This document shows, piece after piece, positions 33,823 through 42,072 of a DNA stretch of 64,000 bases. The position numbers and the translations under genes were made by a program. Each line of letters begins with the position of its first letter. Position 1 is the first letter of the stretch. Source of the stretch: Flavobacterium lipolyticum (GTDB taxonomy: Bacteria; Bacteroidota; Bacteroidia; Flavobacteriales; Flavobacteriaceae); contig NZ_JAJJMN010000001.1 of NCBI RefSeq assembly GCF_020905335.1, positions 868,001 to 932,000 on the forward strand, in the 5' to 3' direction. Below the pieces are notes generated by a model, which was given only the letters and a program-made list of their open reading frames with translations, had not been told where the DNA came from and did no database searches.

Positions 33823-34706
33823 TAAGGAGTTACTTTAATTACTAAAGGAGTTGGCGTCTCGTAAGAAGTTCCAGTCCCAGTTTGAGTAACAACACCTTTT
33901 AGGGATAAAGTAAACCCATCAGTGAATCCTGTTCCTGTGAGCGTATAAATACCATCAGGAGCTGCCGGCACAAATGAATGTGTTACAACTGCCCCAGATG
34001 TATCTCTCAATATAAAGTTTAAGCCCACAAATGAGGTAATCTCTTCATCGCCACCAGAACAACCATCTGTTGCAGTGAATTTAATTTCTGAAGCTGAAGC
34101 TGATACTTGTTTAAGTGTGACGTCAAAGATTCCAAAGATATCATCGGCACCCCAACCCTCTGGGCGTAAAATCGCACCATCATCTTCAAACTCGTTGTAA
34201 TCTTTGTAATTAAGTGTTACTTGAGTTGATGCCGGTCTATCTGAAGTCGGATCGATACGCTTACCTACATTCATAACAATTGCCTGGCCTTTTACAGTTC
34301 CATCTTCATTAATTACGCCTTTGATTGCACCATCTTCTGTAAACTCAAACAATCCTAAATCAGCTTTGTGATAAGTTTTAAGTGCAGAATGTGAACAAAG
34401 GCTTAGAAAACTATTGTAGGTAGTTACTTTTTTACCAGTTGAAGTAATGTACTGGTTTCGTCTTCCTTCAAAAACGGTATCTTCCGTATTTGCGGAGGCC
34501 AATTCCTCAACCTCATATAAAGGAATTATTTGTTTATCGGCAACCGCAGCATTCCATTTTGTCTTATCCTTTGCATCTTCGATGCTATCAAAAGTAAATC
34601 CCGGTTCGTGCACCGCGGTTTTAATTGTAAGCCCTTCAAGACACTGCTCTTTGGCACCAGTGTTTTTTTTGGCTTTCTTCTTGTTTTTACACTCTTGGTA
34701 AACCAT
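33822..34706 (-). CDS. Major tail tube protein
   Basis: 294 residues. N-terminal Lys-rich start with a Cys (QECKNKKKAKKNTGAKEQC), then a beta-rich tail-tube region (RRNQYITSTGKKVTTYNSFL, GQAIVMNVGKRIDP, STQVTLNYKDYNEFED) and, from about residue 205, a separate Ig-like domain (ASEIKFTATDGCSGGD, GIYTLTGTGFTDGFTLSL). C-terminal Ig-like domains on tail tube proteins are known from other siphoviruses. Located between connector genes and tape measure, as expected. Confidence 0.75.
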   Translation of the reverse strand: MVYQECKNKKKAKKNTGAKEQCLEGLTIKTAVHEPGFTFDSIEDAKDKTKWNAAVADKQIIPLYEVEELASANTEDTVFEGRRNQYITSTGKKVTTYNSFLSLCSHSALKTYHKADLGLFEFTEDGAIKGVINEDGTVKGQAIVMNVGKRIDPTSDRPASTQVTLNYKDYNEFEDDGAILRPEGWGADDIFGIFDVTLKQVSASASEIKFTATDGCSGGDEEITSFVGLNFILRDTSGAVVTHSFVPAAPDGIYTLTGTGFTDGFTLSLKGVVTQTGTGTSYETPTPLVIKVTP

Positions 34707-34722
34707 GATTTCTATTTTTTAA

Positions 34723-35241
34723 TTAACAATTAATTTTGTACTTCAATTTTCCAGTCAAGGCGAACACATGATAAGGCTGTATGTTCAGCTTTTTTATGTG
34801 ATCAATATTGAACCCTTTAAAAACAGTTTCAACCCCCTTTTCAAATCCGTCAATCTGGAACATTCTATGTTGTTTCACTATTTTCAGTGCCTCAACCTCA
34901 ACTTCCATATCAGCCCGGTGATTTATGTTTGGTTTGATCTTTTTTAGATCAACCATAAACACAATCTTAACATCGCTGAAATAAAATACCCGGTTTTCGG
35001 TAGTATGAGTATCGTCGTCAATGAAAAAGATATTTGAGGCCTGTAAATCATTTGTGAATACATCCTTGTACTCATTTTTACCCATATAGAACTCAGGAAC
35101 AAAACCTTTATCCTTTGATAAGTTTTTATGAACACGTCCATAAATATCCATTTTGGGCCAGTCTAGTTTTGAAAACAAAGCATTTTGAATAATTTGGATT
35201 TCTTTATCAATCCCTTTTGGTTTTACAATTGTATGATTCAT
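34723..35241 (-). CDS. Tail terminator/tail completion-like protein
   Basis: 172 residues, alpha/beta, MNHTIVKPKGIDKEIQII start, with KIVFMVDLKKIKPNINHRAD in the middle. Sits directly upstream of the tail tube gene where the tail terminator lies in siphoviruses; function assigned by position only. Confidence 0.55.
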   Translation of the reverse strand: MNHTIVKPKGIDKEIQIIQNALFSKLDWPKMDIYGRVHKNLSKDKGFVPEFYMGKNEYKDVFTNDLQASNIFFIDDDTHTTENRVFYFSDVKIVFMVDLKKIKPNINHRADMEVEVEALKIVKQHRMFQIDGFEKGVETVFKGFNIDHIKKLNIQPYHVFALTGKLKYKINC

Positions 35242-35244
35242 ATT

Positions 35245-35823
35245 CTACCAAACTGAAGGTCCGTTAACTATTACTCTATAGGGGAAAATTATTTTTTGTG
35301 CTTTTCGAATGCTTTGTTCAAGCTTGTAAACAAGGCCTTTTGCAATGAAGTGTCCATTGTCATTCCTTGCCCCTTCCAACTCAACTTTCAATGCTTGATA
35401 GCTCATTTTTGCACTTCTTTCATTGAAGTTCGAACGTGTTGTAGAAAGAAACAATTCGATCATTTTTATTGCAACAGCATAACCGATGCTATCATCAAAT
35501 AAAACTGACCTTTGCGTTATAACATTCGCATAATCAAAATCGGGAAGATAATCTTCATGCGTATCAAGAATAGACGATAGAACTGTCAATACTGCCTGTT
35601 TTTTAACCTCAAATAGATAATCATTAAACTTTACATCTGACATTTCAACTTCCGGAACCGCTGCATAAACATTATCAATCAAAACAAGTGAGTGATACCA
35701 ATTGAACATTTTTTTAGAGTCAGCAGTTTTGTTCTCTTGTGACAAACTGAATGGAAGGCCAGAAGATAATTCTGACCAACCAATTCGGTTTATGAGCACA
35801 TCTATTGCTTCTTGACTGTACAT
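35245..35823 (-). CDS. Head-tail connector-like protein
   Basis: 192 residues, mostly helical (ALKVELEGARNDNGHFIAKG, KLEQSIRKAQKIIF). Situated between the major capsid gene (1 nt away) and the tail-completion gene, the site of adaptor/connector proteins. No recognisable family signature, so this is positional inference. Confidence 0.55.
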   Translation of the reverse strand: MYSQEAIDVLINRIGWSELSSGLPFSLSQENKTADSKKMFNWYHSLVLIDNVYAAVPEVEMSDVKFNDYLFEVKKQAVLTVLSSILDTHEDYLPDFDYANVITQRSVLFDDSIGYAVAIKMIELFLSTTRSNFNERSAKMSYQALKVELEGARNDNGHFIAKGLVYKLEQSIRKAQKIIFPYRVIVNGPSVW

Positions 35824-35824
35824 A

Positions 35825-37111
35825 CTATACCGATGCTACAATGTTTGCTTCGAAAATCAATACCTGTTCTTCAGTTAATTCGTTGATGTATTTCTGAAGT
35901 GTTGTATCTGCATTATTTGCTTTAGCAGTTGTTTTTCCAGTCGCCATATTAATAGCAGCAATCACAGAAGTTTTTGTATAGTTAACAGTTTTGTAATTGA
36001 AATTGGCATCCCCTTCAGTTTGAGAATCAATAACAGCTTCTTCTGCATCTAGCAAGTAGATACTACCAACATTGTCGATGATTGGAAGTGCTAAACCTTG
36101 AACAGAAATGTTTTCAGCGAATGGCTCTTCATCTCTCCAAAGCTTAGTCATGATGTATTGATCAACAAAGGTATATTCAACCTTTTTGGAAGGTCTACTG
36201 GCTTCTGCTAATTTACTCCACACAAGACGGCCTACTTTTGTTGAAGTAAGAAATACAACTTTGTTTGGTGTCCAAGTTGGAACAGTAGTTCTTACACCAT
36301 TTCTTTCGTAAGTTACCGTACGGTCCATAATCTGAATTTGAATTTTGAACTGACTGTTATTCTTTAACATTAAATTCACTTTTTCCAAATCAAGTGATGG
36401 CACATTTTGAACAGCACCAACGTAATTGTTGTAAAATGCAAATTGTTCTCTTACCTGGTTATTTCTTGAAAAGTTATCAAAGGTTGCATCATCCATCTTT
36501 AAGATTGAAATTACATCTCCTTTTGCTTTTGCCGCTTTTAGAATACGTGATATATCGTTCAATGGTTTTGCATTAGGATCTGACCAAGGCAAGACAACAC
36601 CAAATTTATTAGAATTTGGATATCGGAAGTTAACTCTGAAACCTGTACCAACATTAGTTTCATCATCTACCAACATTAAACCAGAAGATAATGCCTGATC
36701 ATATCTGAACTGCATTGTTTCAGCAACACCAGATACCAACTTAACTGCCCCTGAAAATAATTTTTCAGCAACAGTAGCAGTGTCTGCGCTTTTGGCAATC
36801 ATATTGTCGATATCGCTCAAAAGCCTTTCAGAGAGAACGATTTTCTTACCAAACTTAGGAACCTCACCAGTAGCTACTCCTAATTTATCCCATTTTGCCA
36901 AAGGCAAATCAGAATCCATTGCAACGAAATCAACAGTTACAACTGTGTTATCAATGCTTCCGGTATTCCATGTCATATCAGCGCTGAACTCTTTCTTAAG
37001 TTCAGTTGTGAACGTATATTGCAAAGGATCTTTTGAACCATTTACACGTAATTCGACCGCTTTCATCATTGCCTTAAAGGCCGCGATGTATTGAATTAAA
37101 ATACTTAACAT
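35825..37111 (-). CDS. Major capsid protein
   Basis: 428 residues. Resembles phage capsid proteins of the gpE/HK97-fold group: N-terminal helical segment, KKIVLSERLLSDIDNMIAKS (spine-helix-like), RYDQALSSGLM, VNFRYPNSNKFGVVLPWSDP, a C-terminal region with RDEEPFAENISVQGLALPIIDN. It is beta-rich in the middle and its genomic place (after scaffold and decoration genes, before connectors) fits. The C-terminus from about 375 may form an added domain. Confidence 0.8.
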   Translation of the reverse strand: MLSILIQYIAAFKAMMKAVELRVNGSKDPLQYTFTTELKKEFSADMTWNTGSIDNTVVTVDFVAMDSDLPLAKWDKLGVATGEVPKFGKKIVLSERLLSDIDNMIAKSADTATVAEKLFSGAVKLVSGVAETMQFRYDQALSSGLMLVDDETNVGTGFRVNFRYPNSNKFGVVLPWSDPNAKPLNDISRILKAAKAKGDVISILKMDDATFDNFSRNNQVREQFAFYNNYVGAVQNVPSLDLEKVNLMLKNNSQFKIQIQIMDRTVTYERNGVRTTVPTWTPNKVVFLTSTKVGRLVWSKLAEASRPSKKVEYTFVDQYIMTKLWRDEEPFAENISVQGLALPIIDNVGSIYLLDAEEAVIDSQTEGDANFNYKTVNYTKTSVIAAINMATGKTTAKANNADTTLQKYINELTEEQVLIFEANIVASV

Positions 37112-37114
37112 AGT

Positions 37115-37513
37115 TTAGTCTTTTGTAAAATAGATTGAAGGAATCGCCGTCTTTACAGCGCTAAGAATCGAAGTAGCATCATACTTCATAGCTTTCCAGT
37201 TAACAGTTCCGATTCGCAATAAACCTGCAAATGGTTTTGCTGTAGGAATTCCAGCCATTACGATGTACTTATATGTGTGACCAGATGGAAGTGCCGCGTA
37301 TGCAGTTCCTGAAATCGGCATCGGCTTTAAAATACCCGTTGCCGTTTCTTCAATCACAATGTGGCCTTGTGGGATGAACGATGGAGTAAATCCAGTAACA
37401 TCCAAAGTTCGACCTCCCGGAACTGTATCAACAACTTTTTGGATAACGATTCCCTCGTTACCCATGTCGCCGTACACCGGATCGTTGCTTAAATTTGCAG
37501 TAGTTCCTGCCAT
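37115..37513 (-). CDS. Capsid decoration-like protein
   Basis: 132 residues, Gly/Pro/Thr-rich, beta: SNDPVYGDMGNEGIVIQK, VDTVPGGRTLDVTGF, SGHTYKYIVMAGIPTAKPFAG. Size, composition and place between scaffold and major capsid genes are those of lambda gpD-like decoration proteins or head fibre bases. No signature confirms it. Confidence 0.6.
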   Translation of the reverse strand: MAGTTANLSNDPVYGDMGNEGIVIQKVVDTVPGGRTLDVTGFTPSFIPQGHIVIEETATGILKPMPISGTAYAALPSGHTYKYIVMAGIPTAKPFAGLLRIGTVNWKAMKYDATSILSAVKTAIPSIYFTKD

Positions 37514-37531
37514 GATTTTGTAATTTTAAGT

Positions 37532-38182
37532 TTATAAAATGTTTTCGACAATTTTTTCAGCTTCAGCATCTGAGAATTTTGCAGCGTCCGGCTTTCCTTG
37601 CGGAGCACGTCCGGCATAATCTCCTGAATCCGCTACACCTTGGACAAGTTCAGTATACTCTGTTTCTAAAGCTGCTACTTGATCTTCAAAAGAAGTTTCA
37701 GAATCCAAGTCAATTCTCTTAAGCCAATTCGCTTTTATCTCAGGTTTTAGACCTTTTAAAATTTCTGACTTGTCAATTATTGACTGGGCCGTTTGAGTTT
37801 TAGATCCAATTATTTTTTCTGATTTAATAGCTTCCAGATCTTCCTGAATTTTCTTCGCCCATGCAGGAGCTTCCTCTGATGGTTTAGGGGTCGGATTGCT
37901 TGGATCAGGATCCGGGGCAGGTGCTGGAGATGGAGCTGGTTCGGTTTTTGGCTTTTGGTTCGCCTCTAATGTTCTGATTCTATCGTCCTCACGGGCAATT
38001 TCTTCAAAAGACATAAAGTCGTTAGCTGTTTCCAATACTGCATCAATCGCATCATCATCTGCATCGTCTGCTGGTTTCAAACATAGTTTAGCCGCAATTG
38101 CGTCTATCCTTTTAGTCGACAAGTTCGCCTTAGGATATTTTACCTTAAGTCGTGCCTTAATCTGTTCTGGTTTAACTGCCAT
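37532..38182 (-). CDS. Capsid scaffold-like protein
   Basis: 216 residues from MAVKPEQIKARL; an earlier in-frame ATG (at 38218) would lie beyond the -7 box so I place the start at 38182. Highly charged and helical, with a central Pro/Ala/Asp linker (TEPAPSPAPAPDPDPSNP) between two helical segments, and an acidic C-terminus. Such low-complexity helical proteins upstream of the capsid gene are scaffolds. First gene of the head/tail operon, following a strong candidate late promoter. Confidence 0.7.
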   Translation of the reverse strand: MAVKPEQIKARLKVKYPKANLSTKRIDAIAAKLCLKPADDADDDAIDAVLETANDFMSFEEIAREDDRIRTLEANQKPKTEPAPSPAPAPDPDPSNPTPKPSEEAPAWAKKIQEDLEAIKSEKIIGSKTQTAQSIIDKSEILKGLKPEIKANWLKRIDLDSETSFEDQVAALETEYTELVQGVADSGDYAGRAPQGKPDAAKFSDAEAEKIVENIL

Positions 38183-38215
38183 AAGAATTGATTTTAAATT
38201 GTTAAATATTAGAAA

Positions 38216-38263
38216 CAAAAGTAATAAAGTTTTTCTTATTTAGAATCATTCTAAATAAGAAAA
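38216..38263 (-). promoter_or_regulatory. Candidate late promoter with palindromic operator (head/tail operon)
   Basis: Minus-strand -7 box TACTTTTG (38223-38216). Immediately upstream is a 33-nt perfect palindrome at 38231-38263: arms TTTTCTTATTTAGAAT and its exact inverse around one central base (38247). Its centre is 24 nt from the box, and it replaces the missing -33 element. The tail-fibre promoter at 23536-23578 has the same core palindrome at the same distance. Confidence 0.75.
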
Positions 38264-38273
38264 TAAAAAACAT

Positions 38274-38301
38274 AAAAAAAACCACCTCTTTCGAAGTGGT
38301 T
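38274..38301 (-). terminator. Terminator after the portal gene
   Basis: On the minus strand ACCACTTC and GAGGTGGT pair around a short loop (one mismatch possible), followed by a run of seven T. It ends the terminase/portal unit before the head operon promoter. Confidence 0.85.
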
Positions 38302-38321
38302 CACTATGTAATTTTTATAAA

Positions 38322-39767
38322 CTAAACTACTGGCAAAGGCTCTTTTATTGCGGCATCTGAAGCAATCATTTGCATTTCTTCATCTATATCTTCGTTAAGT
38401 CCCAATCGCTCTACAGCTGTTTTTGTAGCAACAAGGCCAGCTTCTTTTGCAGAACTCATAGTCTCAACCAACTCCTTTAAATCATCGGGAAGAATACTAT
38501 TGAAAACTACATCATAGTAAAGGTTTTTGCTTTCTACAGCTAATGAAGTGTTTGTTGTTTTAGTGATTCCTGACATCATAATATTAATTATCCTTTCAAC
38601 AACAGTTCTGTTGTCACCTTCATTCATTGAAGCTTTTATCATGGCATCCAAAAACATTAATTTTAATGCTATTCCAGAAATAGCACCAAGCCCTTTTACA
38701 TTATCAAAAGATAAATCAGGTGTAGATGTTATGCCATAAATTGCTTTTTCTAATGTCTCAAGTTCAAGTTTAATACTATCTGGGCCATTTGGGTTTGTCA
38801 TAAACTCAGCATCCCCATGAATTTCCTTTCCGGAATCTTCATCTACTTTTATTGGGAACTGCAAAATCTTTCCATTATCGTCAGCTTCAGGAAACGAACT
38901 AAGTTCACCAAATAACTTCATTAATGGATATGCTGTACGATCGTTAGAGCCACCGAGTTTTGATATTATAGTTTCATATCTATCAACTGGATCTAAAGCA
39001 TCAAACCATTCCGGTTCATCTTGATTATCATATACAATTGGAATCCTATCAAACCCATGAGGTTTTGGGTATCCCTCTGACATTGTTAATTTACCAGTTG
39101 AATTATCCAATTTGTAAACAGTTAAGTCATCCCAGACCATTACGTTTTCAAGATCCTTATCCTCATCATTTCTTGAAGTAAATTTCCAACTAAAAGCTTT
39201 CATATCTCCAGTCTCATCAAAGTAGGGTGCCATATTCCCGTTTTTATTCTCGAGAAGTGCAATCTTAATTTCTTTATTTTGAGAACTAATGCCAAGTTTC
39301 GCTCCAACAAAAGAAATAATTTTCATAAATAGTCCGCCAGGCTTTACATCAGCAATATAAAACTGTAAGGCTGATTGTGTCTCTGATTTTTTCTGAAATA
39401 CAAACCTTACCAATAAACTATCAATCCTGTTCGTTTTCCACAGTAATTTAATTAACTGTGATAGTTTATTTGTTTCTGAAGGAATAAGAGTTACTGGTTT
39501 TCCTACTTCAAACGAAGTTGCAACTCGACATATTTTTTTAGCAAAATTTATTGCAATACGAACAGCAACTACAGTTCGTTGTTGTGCCCCAGTACCAACC
39601 TCTTTATTTTTTTGAGTTTTACCAACCTGACTTTCTCGAATAGATCTATCTCTATTGTTAAATTCCTTTCTGATATTTTGAATATCTTCAGGCTTTTTGC
39701 CACTAGCAAACAATTTTTCAATTGTCTTTTCTGTATTTGAGGTCAATCCTCCTTTAATATCTAACAT
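38322..39767 (-). CDS. Phage portal protein (SPP1 gp6-like)
   Basis: 481 residues. Gp6-like pattern: AVRIAINFAKKICRVATSFEVGKPV near residue 65, a central region with DRIPIVYDNQDEPEWFDALDPVDRYETII, and the long stem helix (GLGAISGIALKLMFLDAMIKA, about 360-380). Length fits SPP1/PBSX portals. It forms the dodecameric ring at the head vertex through which DNA is packaged by the terminase encoded just upstream (2 nt gap). Confidence 0.88.
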   Translation of the reverse strand: MLDIKGGLTSNTEKTIEKLFASGKKPEDIQNIRKEFNNRDRSIRESQVGKTQKNKEVGTGAQQRTVVAVRIAINFAKKICRVATSFEVGKPVTLIPSETNKLSQLIKLLWKTNRIDSLLVRFVFQKKSETQSALQFYIADVKPGGLFMKIISFVGAKLGISSQNKEIKIALLENKNGNMAPYFDETGDMKAFSWKFTSRNDEDKDLENVMVWDDLTVYKLDNSTGKLTMSEGYPKPHGFDRIPIVYDNQDEPEWFDALDPVDRYETIISKLGGSNDRTAYPLMKLFGELSSFPEADDNGKILQFPIKVDEDSGKEIHGDAEFMTNPNGPDSIKLELETLEKAIYGITSTPDLSFDNVKGLGAISGIALKLMFLDAMIKASMNEGDNRTVVERIINIMMSGITKTTNTSLAVESKNLYYDVVFNSILPDDLKELVETMSSAKEAGLVATKTAVERLGLNEDIDEEMQMIASDAAIKEPLPVV

Positions 39768-39769
39768 AT

Positions 39770-41239
39770 CTAATAATTTACTGATTTAATTGTTTCTGCA
39801 TTTGTGGTATAAGTTTTAGGTTTTGAGTTATGAGCAATATGACCATACCTTGCACTATCCCATATGTGATTGAATTTGTCTAAAGGTTGATTAATTGAAA
39901 TACCTGCGATTTCACGCATCTTATAATTCTGTTGTTCCTTTAAAGCTTCCTTATATAGATGATTTTTCACAATATGAATCTTCTTCTTTTTCATTGAAGC
40001 CAACCAAAACATAACTGATTTAGTTTTACTTATTTTGTAAGCATTGATCCATTTAAGTTTTTTTAAACCCTTAACCATCTCAACAGTTCCCTTGTTTTCT
40101 CCCGTATATTTATCGGCCGAATCACAAGGAATAATATCCTTTGACTTATCAATTCCTAAACTTTCAAGAAGCATTGATAGTGCTTCAGGAGTTTCAATTG
40201 GTTCATAACTTAATGGTTCAATCCATATGTTATATTCATCTTCGGCATATTTAACTAAAGTGTTTGGATCAGTAGTGAAGCCAAAGTCATTTGGATATAT
40301 CGGAGCTTTATCCTCTGGAAACTTATCAATCCATTTTACAAATGGAAAAATCAATCCTTTCATTGCACCTCTTAGACCCAGACCATAAATTCGCCAATAA
40401 CTTTCATCAGCAGTACCATTCCTTATATTTTCAGGATGTGGCAACGGTTGATTGGTCGGAGATAACGGTTCAACCTTATTAGTTTCTTTATTGTAACATT
40501 GAATAACACCGTCTTTGACAATGTATGAACCCGGTTTCCACGGTTCAGTAATTAGAATTTCGTTTCTTTCCTGAGCAGAAATGAATTTGTTGTCTTTAAA
40601 TGTTGTTCTTAAAAATGCAACATCCGGACGATTTAGGACACTATCAAAGAACCAGTGTTCTGTAAAAGATGGATTGTAATCAGCCCACCAGAATTTTCGA
40701 CAACGCATCTTAACCTGGTCAAATACTGATTTCTTGATAAACATAACCTCATTAAAGAATGCATAATCACACCCACCACCATGCTTTCCATCACCAATAA
40801 AAAAGATCTTACTATTGCCAATCTTAAATGATTTTATTTCATCATTATCTTTGAATTTGTTTGGCAATCCATAGTCATCTAATCGGCGCTTGAAGTCATC
40901 ATAAAGAGTTGTCTTAAACTCATTGTAGGTTTCACGATAGATATTGATTGTGCAGCCTTTTGGTTCATAAAACAAGCATAACCAAATAATAATATCAATC
41001 CCGGACCACGTTTTACCTGAACGAGATGATCCTTCAAGACCCGCGCCACGATATCCGGAAACTAATTCTGATTTGCCATCAATTTCTTCATATTTTTGGT
41101 TTTGAATAGCATTGAAAAGTAAAGTATAATTCGGATTTGTTTCCTCATCAACAGCAGTAAGGCGTTTACGTGACATATCAATATCACGTGCCGCCAAAAG
41201 TTCCTCTAATTCTAATATTTCAGAATCTGTTAATGACAT
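39770..41239 (-). CDS. terL: Terminase large subunit (PBSX type)
   Basis: 489 residues; ATP-driven DNA packaging motor and nuclease. Walker A EGSSRSGKT (K76), Walker B CDYAFFNE (E164), followed by the coupling segment; in the C-terminal RNase-H-like nuclease domain, DFGFTTDPNTLV (first Asp) and PCDSADK (second Asp) are seen. Length fits the family. Start near MSLTDSEILELEEL. Together with the small subunit (42073) it is separated by about 830 nt of small ORF and non-coding sequence, which is unusual. Confidence 0.92.
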   Translation of the reverse strand: MSLTDSEILELEELLAARDIDMSRKRLTAVDEETNPNYTLLFNAIQNQKYEEIDGKSELVSGYRGAGLEGSSRSGKTWSGIDIIIWLCLFYEPKGCTINIYRETYNEFKTTLYDDFKRRLDDYGLPNKFKDNDEIKSFKIGNSKIFFIGDGKHGGGCDYAFFNEVMFIKKSVFDQVKMRCRKFWWADYNPSFTEHWFFDSVLNRPDVAFLRTTFKDNKFISAQERNEILITEPWKPGSYIVKDGVIQCYNKETNKVEPLSPTNQPLPHPENIRNGTADESYWRIYGLGLRGAMKGLIFPFVKWIDKFPEDKAPIYPNDFGFTTDPNTLVKYAEDEYNIWIEPLSYEPIETPEALSMLLESLGIDKSKDIIPCDSADKYTGENKGTVEMVKGLKKLKWINAYKISKTKSVMFWLASMKKKKIHIVKNHLYKEALKEQQNYKMREIAGISINQPLDKFNHIWDSARYGHIAHNSKPKTYTTNAETIKSVNY

Positions 41240-41278
41240 TCATTTAAATTGGTTAACTATATCTTTGAAATTGATTAA

Positions 41279-41581
41279 TTATCTGCAACTGTGCGGCATT
41301 GGACCGACGATACCTCCGCAGGGACAGCGAAAAGATTTTACTTCTGTAGGCTTTAATTTTTCTTCAGCTTTAATACTTCCAATTTGCATACCTTTTAAAG
41401 CTTCTGAGGCCTTAAAACCAGCATCGAAAGCTTTAGTTACAACCTCATCAATCTGTGAAGACTCACATATAACTACTTCACCATTTTCTACAGCATCCAA
41501 TACAGCGTAACCGATCATTTCCGGATTAATGGTTTCTCTTCCTTCGACAATAATGCGCCCGTTTACAATTTCTATATTCAT
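41279..41581 (-). CDS. Small protein with C-terminal zinc-ribbon-like motif
   Basis: 100 residues from MNIEIVNGRIIVEG; an ATG 13 codons upstream is in frame but its added sequence is Lys-rich (MKLLYVKIKTTKK). An N-terminal beta-hairpin-like region is followed by an acidic helix and CPCGGIVGPMPHSC at the C-terminus, a possible metal-binding site. It lies between the structured non-coding stretch and terL. Function unknown. Confidence 0.6.
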   Translation of the reverse strand: MNIEIVNGRIIVEGRETINPEMIGYAVLDAVENGEVVICESSQIDEVVTKAFDAGFKASEALKGMQIGSIKAEEKLKPTEVKSFRCPCGGIVGPMPHSCR

Positions 41582-41619
41582 CTTTTTGGTAGTTTTAATT
41601 TTCACATAAAGTAATTTCA

Positions 41620-41899
41620 CATCTGGTTTACTGCAATTACAACTTATAACTCATCGCATAACGCAAAACGGTCCAGATTATCTACGTGCCACACCAATAA
41701 TCCACGTATCATAGAATGATTTAACGATCGCCCGAATGGTTCTATGTCCTGGCTTATCAGGATGAAATTACTTTATATTGAAAATTGATTAGCTTGTTTC
41801 ATTTTTCACCGCCTATCTTACTTACAATTAAGAAACACTTTCGCATTTATTACCTCTTCCTACTTAGTGCTTTCGGCAGCTACTTTATTTTGAGTGTTG
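41620..41899 (-). ncRNA. Candidate structured non-coding RNA segment
   Basis: No ORF covers this stretch and it is locally less AT-rich than the neighbouring intergenic DNA. Several inverted repeats are visible on the minus strand: TACGTG...CACGTA and GATTAT...ATAATC nested around 41680-41715, ATAGAA...TTCTAT around 41710-41745, CCTG-ATAAGC-CAGG around 41751-41764. It directly follows the tRNA-like element. Whether it is transcribed is unknown. Confidence 0.35.
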
Positions 41900-42002
41900 T
41901 GGAGAAGATCGGAATTGAACCAATGACCTCTACTTGAATCTACCTCGTACGTAGTACTTTCGATTACTGGCGTAGTGCTCTATCCAACTGAGCTACTCCC
42001 CC
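41900..42002 (-). tRNA. tRNA-like element with expanded anticodon arm (possibly degenerate)
   Basis: 103 nt on the minus strand. Acceptor GGGGGAG pairs with CTTCTCC (two G-U), followed by discriminator A; D-arm GCTC/GAGC with AGTTGGATA; variable AGGTC; T-arm ATTGG/CCGAT with TTCAATT. Where a 17-nt anticodon arm is expected there is about 46 nt: an outer CTAC/GTAG stem, and inside it a small hairpin CTAC-GTACGAG-GTAG whose loop reads ACG (Arg) in anticodon register. It could be a pseudo-tRNA, an unusual tRNA or a tRNA mimic. The isotype is unresolved. Confidence 0.55.
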
Positions 42003-42022
42003 ATCATTTTAGTTATACAAAA

Positions 42023-42060
42023 TAACAATATATATTAGTTAATACCAACATATATTGTTA
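42023..42060. other. Inverted repeat between terS and the tRNA-like element
   Basis: TAACAATATAT at 42023-42033 and ATATATTGTTA at 42050-42060 form 11-bp arms with a 16-nt loop. No T tract follows, so it may be an operator or RNA processing hairpin. Confidence 0.6.
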
Positions 42061-42072
42061 TGAATTTTTCAA

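Noticed and set aside
41640..41899. A second or third tRNA beside the tRNA-like element
   Set aside because: No TTCRA-type T-loop with matching acceptor stems could be built on either strand.
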